Source: Aphelocoma coerulescens
Lineage: Eukaryota > Chordata > Aves > Passeriformes > Corvidae
Assembly (NCBI RefSeq): GCF_041296385.1
Contig: NC_091014.1
Span: 13,119,578 to 13,183,577 of the forward strand
Reading direction: 5' to 3'
Length of the DNA: 64,000 nt
In this document: one piece after another, positions 23,951 to 37,900 of the stretch
Position numbering within the stretch: the first letter of the stretch is position 1
How the letters are laid out: each line of letters opens with the position of its first letter
Position numbers and translations under genes: made by a program
Notes under the pieces: generated by a model
Databases searched by the model: none
Seen by the model: only the letters and a program-made list of their open reading frames with translations
Told to the model about the DNA's origin: nothing

Positions 23951-26900
23951 AAAAACGTAGATAGAATGCGAATCAGTCTCAAATTACGCAAAGTTCACGT
24001 GAACATATCCAAAAAGGTTTGTCTTCAAAACCAGTTGTAAAAGTATATTTTATTTAATTTGGTATACATCTATGGAAGCACTCAAAACCCTAGAAGGAAT
24101 TACACCAAGACATTTTTTTAAGTGAAGAATATTTATCTTTCCTTCTGTTTGCTTTCATGCAAAAAGAAGAGATAAAAGTTTTTAACCAGAGGATTAAAGC
24201 AATTTTTTTTCAGGCATGTAAAAGAAATCTTCTGCGCAGCTTTAAATACATTGATTTCAATATAGACTGTTTTTACTTCTGAACACAAGACAAAAGGGTT
24301 ATGCCACTTACATCTATATCAAATATTACAATTCTTCACTGTACACTTTCTCAAATCACACTAAGTTGCAAAAACAATGCACACAATTTGGAACAGAATA
24401 ATATTTGCCCACAGCCTCTCACTTCTGGGCACAACTCTCTTCCACAGAACTTTTTGGGTCTCTATATACACGAAGGATGGAAGTGAGATCAGTTTTAATT
24501 CTGAAATCCTTGGAAACCAAGAGAGCAACAACAACTGAAAGAACAAAACGCTGTGTAACAAAATAAAACACCCGAAGATCTATGATGGAAGGTAGCGGGG
24601 CCCCCTGACCTGCTTCTTGCAACTGAAAGAGAGAAAAATGCTAAGTGTCTATCCTTGGGAGACAAAACATGAATCCCTTCCTTCAAGGGTCTGAGCTACT
24701 GATGCCACTGAAGTGGAAAAGAAGCCTTAAAATGCAGAAGTCAGAAGATAAAAAGGATTCCAAATGGGCTTTTTTTAAAACATTACTAGAATTAAAGACT
24801 GAAAAAAATTGCATACCAACAAGAGTAAAACTTAGTTCTCTAAAACCACTTCAAGCAGGACTTAGGTAACACAATTTCAAAAACTGCTTTGTTGTTTTGA
24901 GCCTTTTTTAAATTCACACAAGTTTTGCTACTGCATACACAAGACAAATTCTGTCAAAAACTCCATTTCCCCACTGGCAGCAAACGATATACACACAGAA
25001 AATTATTTTTAGATACTTCATACACCATATTGCAAAGACAAAATATTTTAAAATTAAATTGTATATTGGAAGACTGAAAAAATGTGACATTCTTAATTAT
25101 TAATTCAGCCTTCAAATGGATATGATACAGCTGAGCAATGTACAAGGTCACTGCCAGACGATCCAAGCCACCACTCTCCTCTGTCACTGCTCCTGGCACA
25201 CAGTCCTGCACCACTGCTGCTACTGACTGATGCTCATCTACTGCACAGTAACTTAATGGCTCAGCAGAAAACCATTCACTCTGCTGCTGGATTAGTGAAC
25301 TGGCTCACAGCACTGTCAGACAGGAATTAAAGCATACAGACCACCGGGAGCAGGACAAAAAGGGTACCAGAACCCACCCCTCCTCAGGGCAGCAAACCAC
25401 CTGCTCTGCTTGGCTACCCTGTCACTCACACCTTCTCTGTCCACCCCAGCACTGAAAAAAGCTGAATTTTTAACAATGGTTTAAAAAAAAAAAAAAAGTC
25501 CCATCACCTCACCCAACAGTACATTTATGAGACAGGATCAATTTCCTAGCAAACCTAAAGAGAAATTTTTGTAACTTGAACTTTTAAATTTATCAAAGTT
25601 ATAAAATTTACCTTTTAAAGGTAAAATTTTAGTTCATTTAACTGTAATATGGATCAGTCTACAATTTCCTCCATCTGTCCTCTTACAATGAGTGTGAGTG
25701 GTACTTGCTCTCCATATTGCTTACACAACTGCATATGCCCAATTTTAGAGTATTTATGTTCAATTATTTCAGCATACAGAAGTTCTCCTGAAGAATACAA
25801 ACACAAAATGAAAAAACAATCTCTTTTCTCAGTAAAGCTTGAATAGAATGTGACAGAGAAGGAAGCACATTTCTAGCCTAAGGCTTCTGCTCTGATGAAT
25901 TTCAAAGATCCACTCTGAAATAGATGTTTAAAGCTGCTCAGAAGCTGCAAATACTTCAAGAGCAAAAGGAGTTAGCTTGCTGGAATACTGGAATTGCTAT
26001 CAGCAATGCCCAATAAATACTTTCTTCTTTTTCTTCTTCTACATTAGCTGTAGAGAGGAGCAGAAACACACTCATTCAGTCACTCCCCTCTGCTGCATAT
26101 ATCAAAATACTTTGAAGTAAAATGCACTGCTTCTTCCAAAACCAGTAATGCTGCTTTGACCTGGCTAATGGACACCAGAAAAGAACAGCAGCTTTCCACA
26201 TCTCTCTAGGGCAGCAATCGAGTTGCCCCAGACCAGACATATAGAATTTGGTGAAAACATAAATAAGCAATCCAAAAGTTTAAATAAAGATCCCAACACA
26301 AGGCTGAGATATCCCAAACTATTTCATTTTAAGCCATATTTGGGAACTGCAGTGCAGTACTTGATGCAAGCTAACTGGATTCACCTCTGCTGAGGCACAC
26401 ACTCACAACCCAAAACTTCCCAGACAGGTGTTTCAGAGAGTCTTCACCAGTACACACAATACAGGTGTGTACATACATACATATGGCTCTTGGAATCTAA
26501 TTTCACCCATTTTTAAGTGCGTGGCATCTTTGTCTCTAAGTGTCTGTCCTGAGATCCATTTAGACACAACAGGTACTGAATCACCTACAAAGAAAAAGCT
26601 TTTTCCACCACGTGGTTCGGAAACATGAGAGAGAAGTTAACAACTTTCAATTGAAAACATTTTATTTAATGTGACTCAGAGAACTGCTCTAGGACCCCAA
26701 GAATGAGAACGAACAGGGACAGGGGTGGGTAGAAAAACCCTCAGCATTCACATTTACAGGAACCTTCCCCTTGATCTGTTGTTAAAAAGCAGACAGAGCT
26801 CACACTTTACTGGACTATAAAAAAAACTAAGAACAGCTTCTGCTCGTACTTGGTTAGCAGCATCTGCACAAGGATGGAGTTACAAAATTTGCACCGTATC

Positions 26901-29900
26901 ATTCAAGAAATCAAAAGAATGGAAGTTATTCCATTCCACAGTCATTCTGTTCATGGATGGACATACTCAGCAATATCAGAACTACTGCTAAACAACTTTT
27001 AACCATCTTCTAGGCACCAGGCCTTACGTACCATAAACAGAAAAATAATTCTTGCATGCAGACATGTATAGAAATGGTAGATCTTTCAAGGTAACTCAGC
27101 ATGCTTTATTTTTTGTGGTGCCCCAATATCCCTGTCACTGTGAATGACACAGGACTTACTAATAAGGACTGATACTCAAAACTGTTCAAATTTTTAGCAA
27201 ATAAGCCAGTCCTCTGTTACTACAAGACGACACATACTTGTAATTGAAAGTGATGCTAGATAGTCTAAACTCTGGTTAATTACAGACACCTTCCAAATGT
27301 AAGCTTTTGCAAGAAGTCAGACATTACCTGAAGTTTATTTTATGTTGTGTTTTGTCTATTTGTTGCGCTTGATCATTTGATCTGAAATTTTAAATAACAA
27401 GAGGCCATGAAGTCAAATACTTTATTCAGTTGTTTCAACCAAAGCAGTTGTTTCTCAACTTTGAGGTCAGCCAAAATTATTAGGGGGGGACTTTAGACAT
27501 TTCAAAACAAAAGCCAAAATTTAATAACATTAAATTGTTTGTTTCCCACAGTTTTCTAGCTAACAGCTGGTAGCAGGAAGGCACAAACATTTTTAACAGC
27601 AGCCAGTAATTAAAATCAGTTTTCACTTCCTTACTTTAGGAGGGCCCAGTCACCAACAACTAACATTTTCACTTCTCATTGATGTACCAGAAGTCTCTGC
27701 TTCAAACTCAAGATCCCCAGCTCCAGCAGAAAGCACTTCAAAGCTTTACAGCACAGTTCTCCCTCCAGTTGCCACTTGCTCCATCCCATTTGACATCTCT
27801 GCTTTACCCTCTACTCATACATTTTATTGGTAAAAGTTGGTAACTTGGTGCATAAGGCCTGTGGAGAAAACTCAGTATCACAGACAAATCAGTGTGGTGG
27901 ATTGTGTGCCCTGCACTCTTATCTCAGTCTTATTCCCTCAACTGAAGAGCATTGCATACAAATACTTGAACGTTTTCCTCAAAGATACACAAAGACTCAT
28001 CTCGTGTTCAATATACTGATTTTATGATTACGCATGTGCAAAACCCATCTATAAAAAATATTAAAGGTTCATAAGAATGTACAATTAAATGTCATTTCTT
28101 CCAGAAGAATAATTTTTAAAAAGTTTTAGAAAGCAATTTGTATTTACGTATGTGCATACCAGCAAATAAAATGTTTGTGTTCAGTTCTTTCCTGGATTTT
28201 GGCATTCAATAAAGCAATGCATTTAATCTTGCAGAAACATACACTAAGAATTTCTCCTACTGCATTTTTAGCAGTTGCTGTGCTTGGATATAAATAATCA
28301 GAAAAACAAGACTGACTATTTTTTTCTAAAATGAAAAACAGAAATGGGACAGCTTACAAACAAGCCTATTAATCATCTTCCTTTTTTGCAGGATCTCCAG
28401 TAACTTTGTCACATCACATTCGTGCAATTTTTTTGCATGAAATGCTCAATATCTAGAAGGTAACTATTTACGATGCAGATTTTTCTTAAAAAACAAGTTT
28501 AAATCACTTAGAGTTTCTGAATTTTTAACAATATGCATGTGCCAAGCAGCTTTTGTCTGAAAACTGAGCTCTTCCTTCCACATAGCAGACAGAGAGATAT
28601 AGAGGCAATTCTATAGCCTTATCTACAGAGAATACATCCTTAAGTGCAAAAGGACAATTAAAAAACCTTCATTCTAGGTTCATAAGAAAAGCCATCACGC
28701 TCTCTGAAAGAGCCTCATTTCCTTCAGCAGCCTCAAGCACAGCAGAAAAACCCTTTTTAAGAATCGCCCTTCTCAACATGGCCAAGTTTTATCACTGCTT
28801 TCAACAGAACGCCAACCCAGGTTTAGGCAGATGAACAGCTCACAACCCAGAGCCTCCTAGTATAAATAAACTCTTCCACATTCAGCTTAGAGCACCAAAA
28901 TTAGGCTTATGCACCAGCACTCCCACAAAAAGCATCAGTCCCTCAGTACTGACCTCTTCTATAACTAGGCACCTTTGACCTTGGACAGCCAGTTTAGCTG
29001 TCTGAAGTCACGTAGGCTGTTACCTCCATCCCTCAACCAAAGTTAGTCACAAAGAGATGGCCAGAGCAACATTTTACAATAGATCTAATAGATCTATTAC
29101 AATATAGATCTAATACCTAGAAGAAAGAAATAAGCTGTCTTTAGGCACAGTGCTGTTGGTCTCTAAACACATACACACTAAAAATAGAAAAAACAACCAC
29201 AAAAGCAAAAACCCAAAGAAATGAAAAGCAGACTCATTCCAAAACTTTGTTCCAAAGCCCACACAGTAAATCCTGAGCTGAAGACAATAGGGCTTGAAGC
29301 TCAACTTTTGTTATACAGGAAGAAGCCACCCTTAGATAAAGAGTTAATATTTGAAAAGGTCAGAGACACTGACCTTGACATACAAGCTGCATCATAAAGC
29401 ACTTCTGCCTCTGCTCTCTCTTGCCCAGGATGTAAAGTTAGATCAGCAGGACAGCTCAGGAAATATTATACAAACCTCAAAGCACATACAAGCACATCCA
29501 GTCAGATTTCGGAGGCCCACAGAAGACACCAAAAGCTGCCACTCTGAACAGGATACAAACCCTGTGGAGACAATCTGTCTGCTCTAAATAACTCTCTGCT
29601 CTCCTGACTCACTCCCTTCTTTCCCTGAAATAGGAGTCAGTTTTGCAGAATACTGGCAAACCAAACACAGCCTCTACAAAACACTTAACAGCCAACACCT
29701 TAAAGAAAACCTAAAATATACTTCAGTGGTAACAAGTCAAATGAAATAGGGGTAAAGCATCTAATGCACTTGCAGCACTGTTCCCTGTGAAAATAACCTA
29801 TCCTGCTTCTCAGCGGAGGTGTTCTAGCAGAGTCCCAGGGCATATGCACTTTTACATTAACCTGAAAATAAAGCACCATTTTAGGCTCAATAGCCCCATT

Positions 29901-30499
29901 AAGTATCATTCATTAGATCGGTGTAAGACAACCTGCTGTCTTTGCAGATTGCACCTCATCTGCTGAATGGCAACAGAAACAGGAGCCAGTATAAAATAGG
30001 GCTGTTACCCAAAGCCTAAAGAACCCACTGTTGTGGCAGTTAAGTGTTGCCCAGTATCTAAACCACCAACTTCCTTCCATGCTCAGCAACGACAAGTCAC
30101 ACCTGTCCTTTTCACAGGAAGTCACCAGCTTACACAATCCTCACGTTCAAGGCAATACCCCAAGATCTGATCAACACAGGTTTTAAGCTGTCCCTGTTGT
30201 TAATAGAGTTACTTGTGTGTAGAGTGTAATACGTGACGTAGTAATTACAGGTTCTGTGTCTCTGACCTCATACGAACATTCTGAAGTTCAAGTTTTGATT
30301 TGAGGGTTTCAGTTTCTGGTTTGTAAATGAAATCCTACAGTAGACAAGGTAACAGAAAAACATATCAGGAATTTGTTCCTAACTTCAAAAGCAGAGTCTG
30401 AAAATAACCGATTAAAAAAGTATTTGGTCTACTCAGATAAGCAACACCCTCACAGAAAATCTAATGCAGCATGACCTAAGTGAAGAGTAAGGTGGTTCA

Positions 30500-30840
30500 A
30501 GTACTGGCTTAGCTGCTGTGCTCAAAGGGTTGTGAGCAGCAGCACAAAGTCCAGCTGGAAAGAGTCGTGTGTAATCCAGACCTTGATCTCTTGTGTCAGT
30601 ATTGTTCAGCATCTCCATTAATGGCATCGTGGGACAGAGCACACCCTCAGCAAGGTGCAGCTGATACAAAACTGGAGGGAGGAGCTGATGCACCACAGAG
30701 TTGCACTGCCAGTGACAGGGACCTCGAGAGGCTGTAGAAACAGGCCAACTTAGGGGACTCATGAAGGTAACAGAGGGGTGGGGAAAACCCTGCACCTGGA
30801 AAGAATAAACCTGTGGAGCACAGGTTAATGACCTTCTTCA
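30500..30840 (+). mobile_element. CR1 LINE, internal fragment
   Basis: Plus-orientation CR1 body. It contains AGTATTGTTCAGCATCTCCA followed by TTAATGG, an ACCCTCAGCAAGGTGCAGCT block, a CAAAACTGGAGGGAGGAGCT block, and CCTGCACCTGG near 30790. It stops where minus-orientation CR1 begins. Confidence 0.8.
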
Positions 30841-30854
30841 TTCCCTTTCACCAG

Positions 30855-30948
30855 GTTTTTATACACACTGATGAGATTTCCCCTTGAGCCTCCTCTTCCC
30901 TAGGCCTATCAGCCCCAGCAGTCTCTGCCTTTCTTCACAGACCATACA
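30855..30948 (-). mobile_element. CR1 LINE, short internal fragment
   Basis: It reads as the reverse complement of the CR1 'leader' block (CCTTGAGCCTCCTCTTCCCT and then AGGCCTATCAGCCCCAGCAG on the plus strand). Its order relative to the next fragment shows it is a separate piece. Confidence 0.7.
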
Positions 30949-30949
30949 A

Positions 30950-31172
30950 TAGAGTCATAGCTTGTGCTGGAATGGACCTTTAAAGACCACCCAGTCTAAA
31001 CTGCTGCAATAAGCAGGAACATCTTTAATTAGATCTGGTTGCTCAGAGCCCAATCTTTGACGTGACCTTTAATGCTGCCAGGAATGGGATATCTGTCACC
31101 TCTCTGAGCAACCTGTTCCAGTCTCTTACCATCACAATTATAAAAAAAAGTCTTCCTTATATCTAATCTGAA
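30950..31172 (-). mobile_element. CR1 LINE, 3' fragment
   Basis: The plus strand starts with ATAGAGTCATAGC...GGAATGGACC, the reverse complement of a CR1 3' end. It runs through CTGTTCCAGTCTCTTACCAT to TTCCTTATATCTAATCTGAA. Confidence 0.82.
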
Positions 31173-31179
31173 CATAGTT

Positions 31180-31315
31180 GTCCAGAGAGACTGTTGCCTC
31201 CACCCTTGGCAACCGAGAGTCTGATAGTCCTGGGCAACGTGCTCTAGTTGATCATATTTGCAGCAGTTGGACTAGATCCCTTCCAATATCACCTACTGTA
31301 CAGCTCTAAGATCCA
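31180..31315 (+). mobile_element. CR1 LINE, 3' end fragment
   Basis: It contains TTGTCCAGAGAGACTGTTGC, CCTGGGCAACGTGCTCTAGT, then GTTGGACTAGATCCCTTCCA. This is the expected 3' terminus for the plus-orientation CR1 that starts at about 30500. Confidence 0.78.
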
Positions 31316-31789
31316 GTGGACATACAAAGCCGCATGAGAACATAACCTTAACTACCTTTCATTACAGAAAACAAAGATGAAGAAATTAGCAAAAATTAAG
31401 ACTGCATGTTGCATACAACTGCTTAGTATTTGACAAAGTTCCTGAATTATAACTCCTTAATTACTCAGTCTTGTACCATTCATATTAGACACAAAATATA
31501 GCATGCATTCATTTTTCTTCTCCACAATATATAAAATTATAACCTACATCTTGTCAGCAGTTATTGAAGAATCATTAATATTGCTCCTTGAAGTACTGGT
31601 CTTTCCTATTACTACTATTGCATATGCAACACTGTGATGATAGTTTTATTTTTAATTTCCAGTACCTATCACAGTTGACAAAAAAATTACCATATACAAT
31701 TAGGATTTAATTTGCAACTCTTGTACCAATTAACTAGGAAATATGGCATAAGTTAAATGAAAAACATAGTATTAAAACACAGTATCCAT

Positions 31790-31816
31790 CTAGTGCTAAA
31801 ATACTTTTAGCACTAG
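31790..31816. repeat. Perfect 12-bp-arm inverted repeat near exon 2 donor
   Basis: Arms 31790-31801 and 31805-31816 (CTAGTGCTAAAA and its complement) are separated by TAC. They lie 32-58 nt into RSBN1L intron 2. Confidence 0.9.
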
Positions 31817-31847
31817 AATGAAAAACCACTATATAGCTTGAACCTAC

Positions 31848-31961
31848 CTTTCTGCAGTAATTTGATCTCTCCATTTTCTTTCTTGATTTCATTCATTATT
31901 TTGTGCTTCTTCTTTTCTTTTTGCTTCTTTTCCCTTTCTTTAACTTTGTCTTTGATTTGAG
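31848..31961 (-). CDS. RSBN1L: RSBN1L coding exon 2
   Basis: A 114-nt symmetric exon (phase 1 in and out) between a tttcag acceptor and a gtaggt donor. It encodes about residues 199-236, a Lys/Glu-rich segment reading QIKDKVKEREKKQKEKKKHK and then IMNEIKKENGEIKLLQK. It is probably a highly charged helix and part of the nuclear-localisation region. Because the exon is a multiple of three with matching phases, skipping it would keep the reading frame. Its last residues repeat the motif that ends exon 1. Confidence 0.93.
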
Positions 31962-34900
31962 CTGAAATGCAAATATTTCACAATTAAGCAAGAACAGAAA
32001 ACTAATTGTCACTACATGTTTCTGATTACTCTTACGCAAGCTGTATTAAGAGGATATAGAGGAGGAGTTACAAAGAAATCCAGTACTTACAATATGAAAA
32101 GCTAATATTTATCTGTTGCATAATCCAACATAAGCTTCTTTAACTCAGAAAAGTTTTGTTTCTCTTATGTTGTAGCAGTATGCAACAACCCAGCAAGTTA
32201 ATGGTATAGTAATTTTTGCTTACTTCTATATCTTCTGCTCTTACTTTGCATCTGCAGCCAGCTCATTTCTTGAAATTGGAATTGCATGCATTACATAAGA
32301 ATTGAGGGAAAAAAGAGCACATTTTGCATTTTCTTGGGTGCACATCTACACTGAAAACCTCATAACTATCCATACATACTCGGAACTTAAAGACTTTTGC
32401 AAATACCTGGGAATGATGGCTTAATCTGTCAGCTGAAAAATCTTTTATACTACATTCACAGGCTAATGCATTAATAGCACTCAGATATAATTAATAAAAA
32501 CATGAAATGTGCTGTATTCACACAGCACATGTAATTCACTAGCACTTCCCCTGCTTACCTACAATCAGCAACAGCTTACCTGAGCAGTCTCATTATTCAT
32601 TTACTTTCCTGTCAAGTCACTCCAGGTTTTTAAAACCCTAGAAAAGCAGAACCTTTAGGCATGCTTTCTGCATGTAAAATACTAGACCTAGAGGAATTCA
32701 TAATTTCAAGCAGTCATCTCTGCAAGCCAAGTTGAGATTCACTTATGAGGCTAGGCTTTTAGAGAAGTCAGATTTTACTAGGCTTACATGCACTGCAGCC
32801 AGCACTCCATGCCTAGTTTCCTGGCCTGAAGCCAATACCTGCTCCAAGAGTTTACTGGGCTTTTTAACCTCCGCAGGGAAAGAGGAAATCTGATTTCAAG
32901 CTTCTACATAATGTTATGCTTCAGTAATACAGCCGAGAGACAGCCCTTATGTTTTATTCATGGTACTTGCATTATAAACCCCAAGTGGAAGCAAAGAAAT
33001 CCAATTAATCTTCCTTAAGCATTCACATAAAATAGAAGCAGCAAGTATGCTCACTACTAACAAATCAGAGGTATTTCAGAACCAAACCAAAGAAAGCCCT
33101 CAATTCTTGAAGGCCATGTAGAGTGACCCCTAACCAAACTACTCAGGAAGCATGTTTATAAAGGTGCAAAGAGCTGCCAGTAATCCACATATATGATGTT
33201 CTAACAATGATTCCACAGCATTCATATCTTTGCTCTTAGGAGCATTCTAGCATGGAAACAGAACTTAAACCCTCGAAATTGTTAGGTTGAAGAGAAGAAT
33301 GTATTTTAGGGAGAGTCTTGAGAAAACAAGTCAAAAACCAAAAGAGATGGCAATTGAGATACATCTGTTGCCTCTCTACAGATCATGATAAGCAGTGGGG
33401 AGAGAACAGAAATTATACTGGAACAAATATAGTAAGGTAGCTGCACTTACAGGATCTCTTAGTTCCAAGTGACTGAAACAGTCATGTCCAAGAACAGCCT
33501 CCCTAACACCTCTGTGGAAAGGGATGGATGACAAAGCAGATTTATTTGTATAGCAGACCATGGAAACCAATCTACAAACAAGCCTTCCTAAGCAACACAA
33601 ACCTTTCCAGGAATAGGTTACACAGACAAATCTTCCTCTCCAACCTGCTTCTCCCCAAAAAGGAATCTCTAATTTGTAAATCCCCTGCAACGTGACTATG
33701 AAATTGGGTAAACTGTACAACAGGAGTTAATGTAACGCTCTGAAAGACACTCAGTTAGCAGGCAGTAACACCAGGCTTGATTTATAACCCGTGCTGAATG
33801 TTCAACTCAGCCAGAATTACAACTATCATGGGAAGACCTAGATTTTATCTCAGCATTTTTGTATGGTTAAGAGGCAGACTTGACTTCTGCTTTCACTTAC
33901 AAATCAAAGCAAGATTGAAGAGCATATACAAATGTTGAGTCTTGCTGAAAGAGGACAAAAGAAAGACTGAAAGAATCCTTTACTGCCAGCTCATAAAAAG
34001 CATCACAGGCCAATGAATCTTCTAGTTTTGTCAGAAGCAACACATAAGGACAGAGAACCTTTTAAAGAGCCTCCAGTTTATTTTCACATCTACAAAGCAA
34101 TTAGAGTCAATGGCAAAACCTTCCTGACAAAATGTGTTCTGTAACATCCCCCAGCAACAGCCACAAGCAAATAGTACCTTAAGTGATTGCAAATACAATG
34201 TAAATGCAGCTGAGAGAAGTTTGGAGTAAACTTTCCTTTTTAGCAATCACAGTATTGTAACAAAACCAGTATAGAGCCTGAAGCAAGTAAAAAACAGTTG
34301 AGAAGCTCAATTTGAATGTACAGATTTTCTGGTTTCCTCCCTCAAAGTTCACAGAATAGATAAACAAAACAAAAAAATTTGCACATTAAAAAAACCCCCT
34401 ATATTGAAATGAAAGTTATTCGCTGAATTAACATTTGAGCTTAATTCTCAGTTCAAATATCTTCAGTTTATGAGTATTAATAAGTATTTTCTAGTCTGGC
34501 TTGCAGAATTCAAACACAACGCTCAAACGAAATTCTGCAGATTATTCTCCTCAGGGACATCCAGAAACATGAACATTCCTCACAAAAATCCTGCTTTAAA
34601 ATGAATACCTCCAACACTAAGCAATTTACAACCTACATGTCATAGAATAAACAAGCTGTGAGCGACACTGGCAAGGGAAAACAAGAAAAACTTGTTCTGT
34701 TGAAGTCATGAAAACCTGGAATGCTCTTGTACATCTTTTTTGACCTTTACCAGTAGAAGCTACTACTGGTCTCCATTTCATTTGTAGGGCAACAGGATCA
34801 CAAAGTAGTAAAAGGTAGAAAGATGTTTATGATAAGCTTTCCATGTCCACAGAACATTCTGCAGTTAGCTTCCACCAAGACTACTCCTAACAAATAAAAA

Positions 34901-37900
34901 AGAAAAATAAAAAAAGGTTCTTGAGATGCTGAGGGAACAGGATGAAATGAACCCCCATGGAAACAATGTAGCCCAAATACACAGACTTCCTAGGCCTTTA
35001 CATACCTCTAAAGATACTAAAACGAAGAGGCAACCGTTTGAAATAATTTGTATTCCAGGGCAAAAAAGAAAGAAATCTATCTTTTCATGAAGCTTGTCCC
35101 ACCTATCAAAACACACACTTTTACTTTATATGATTTTGACAAAGAAATACACTGCTCAGGAAATAACTGGTCACAGACTAAACAGAGTTTGCAAATACTC
35201 CCTACCAGCATTAAAAAAAAAAATAAATCCAAGGACAGTAGGAATCAGCTATGGAAGTTCAGTAAGAGCTATGTTCAAGTCCTTAGTTTTCAAGCTCTAC
35301 TGCCAGAGGGGAAAATAATATGTCTCTATTACTATAAAGTTATTTCTTACTCTTGTAGCAAGTTGACTGTGGCTGGACATTAGGCGCCCTTCCTCAGTTG
35401 GACCGGGGAGAGAAAATACAACAAATGGCTCATGGGTTGATGTAAGGACAAAGAGAGATCATATGTAGTATCAGCTACTGTCATGGGCAAAACAGACTCA
35501 ATTTTGGGAAAAAATATTGATTTATTACCAATCAAAAGTAGAGTAAGGTAATGAGAAACAAAAACTAAATGTTAAAAACCATCTTCCCCCTGTCCTTCCC
35601 TTCTTCCCAGGCTTAACTTCACTCCCATTTTTCTCTACTTCCTCCCCCTGAGTGACACAGGGGGATGGGGATCGTAGTCAGTTCATCGAATGTCACCTCT
35701 GTCACACCTTCCTCCTTAGGGGGGCAGGGGGCAACTCCTCTCACTCTTCCTCTGCCCCAGTGTGAGGTCCCTCCCACAGGAGACAGTACTCCACAAATTT
35801 CTCCAATGTGAGTCCTGCCAAGGGGCTGCAGCTCTTCACCCCCAATGTGGGTCCTTTTCCATGTAGTGCAGACCCTCAGGCACAGCCTGCTCCAGCGTGG
35901 TGCCCCATGGGGTCATAAGTCCTGCCAGCAAACCTGCTCCAGCACGGGCTCCTCTTTCCATGGAGCCACAGGTCCTGCCAGGAGCCTGCTCCAGCAAAGG
36001 CCTCCCATGGGGTCACAGCCTCCCTTGCACACTCACCTGCTCTACTGTGGGGTCCTCCAGGGGTTGCAGGTGGATCTCTGCTCCCCCATGGACCTCCCTG
36101 AGCTTCAGGGACACAGCTGCCTCACCATGGGCTGTAAGGGAATCTGCTCCGGCACCTGGAGCACCTCCTGCCCCTCCTTCTGCACCGACCTGGGTGTCTG
36201 CAGGGCTGCTCCGCTCAGATATTCTCACTCATCTCTCCAGCTGCAACTGCTCCTCTGCAGTAACTTTTTCCCCCTCTTAAAATATATAATCCCAGAGATG
36301 CTACCACCATCACTGGTAGCTTTTCACAGAAGCCACCCCTGTATCTCCCCTGCTACCAAAACCTTGCCCTGCAAACCAAATCCAACTCTAGTAAATAAAC
36401 AAGTATCCTTTCTAAAATACAGAGCTTTGTAGGAATAAGTATCCCTGTTTCAAGAAAATACAACACCCAAGGAATTAAGAGATTTCTACATGTTTCATTC
36501 AAGTTCACAATAAAGAGTGTCACCACAAAGTCCACATTCTTTGCTTTGCATGTCACAGAAACAGTACACCCACACAAAAAAGAAATGCTGCAACAGCAGT
36601 ATATTAAAGAAATGCTACATACAGACAAGAATGAATTTTATTATGATGTGTTCCATGTCACCTTTCTAAAGGGCATCTGAAAAATATTTTCATTTTACAA
36701 CGATTCTATACAATGAACTGAATTGATTAAGAATGATATGCATACTTCCTCCTCTAATTCCAAAGCTACTTTTTCTGGATATTAGGTTAAGTACATAAAC
36801 AAAAGAAATGGATACACACTGTATTTATACATTAAATATCCATTTATATCCAAAGGCTACAGTAAAAGTTCTCTGTTTCCCAACTCAAGAGATACCTTCT
36901 CATGACTGCCATGATTTTCTAAGCAGTAAATACAGGAACATAAATTCACAGATCCTGGTTTCAGAAATTTAATCAGATCTTTGCCTCTGCTGCAAGCTTT
37001 CTACAGACAAAAAGGTAAACCAAGAGCATGGAGAATGAGTCAAGTAGGAAGTGCTCTTTAGTGGATGGACTATACGCAACTTGGTAGCTGTCACTTGGGA
37101 AATTTGCACCTTGAAGCCCATGCAGGAGCTCAAACAAGCAAGACCATTTCAGCACTGAAAGGGGAGAGCTGAACAACCCTGTCAGATGCCAAAAGCTGCA
37201 GCTGCTTTGCATCAGTTTTCCAGATGGTAACTCACATTTAGTAGTCAGTCACAGACTATGTTCAAAGTATTCTGCCTCTCTCTCCTTCGTTTGATTTAAG
37301 GACTGTCACTGCACATGAGGCAAAATATTTACAGACTACTGCTAAGGGACACCATCAATATGGATGACACCACCAGCAGTGTAACTGAAAGGAAGCGGGG
37401 ATAAGGAATGGCATACAAGAACACCAGTCACTATCCCTTCCATTGGCACTCTCCTCACTTTAAACAAGCACCCATAAAAATAAAACCTCAAGAAGCCATG
37501 TTTAACTGGTTATGCAGGTATCATGAAGTACATTTAATATCACCATGTTAAGAGCTTTGACACCTGCACTTATTAAATCCTACAATGTACACTGTACAGC
37601 AGGTTTCCCAACTTAACGAACATGGACAAACCCATATAGTATTTCCATGACACAAAAAAATCATCAAAAAAGGGATAGTTTTCACATCCCAACAACCAGG
37701 AATATCTGGCTGGCACTTCTGTCAGTAATTTAAGTTTAGAATACAAGATATGACTAAAGAAATCCCTTTATCAGGCAAGAATATTTCCCCAAGCTCTTCA
37801 GTGAATGGAAAGGGAGACAGATCCCTTTCAGAATTAAAACACTTCCAAAAAACTTAAATATAATCTTTACAGTTCCCAGTTCCTTTAAGCTTCGCACTTC

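Larger units (their letters stand above)
20896..31847 (-). other. RSBN1L: RSBN1L intron 2
   Basis: A 10.95-kb intron containing an A-rich low-complexity tract (21949-22070), a CR1 3' end (23775-23950), a mosaic of CR1 pieces (30500-31315) and a palindrome just inside the donor (31790-31816). The stretch 20980-21310 is less AT-rich than its surroundings and contains a TATAAA-like string near 21275. It may be an old LTR, but I could not assign it. Confidence 0.9.

Noticed and set aside
35845..36432. 195-codon plus-strand open frame
   Set aside because: It lies inside an ERVL-type LTR and reflects the short repeats of that element, not a gene.
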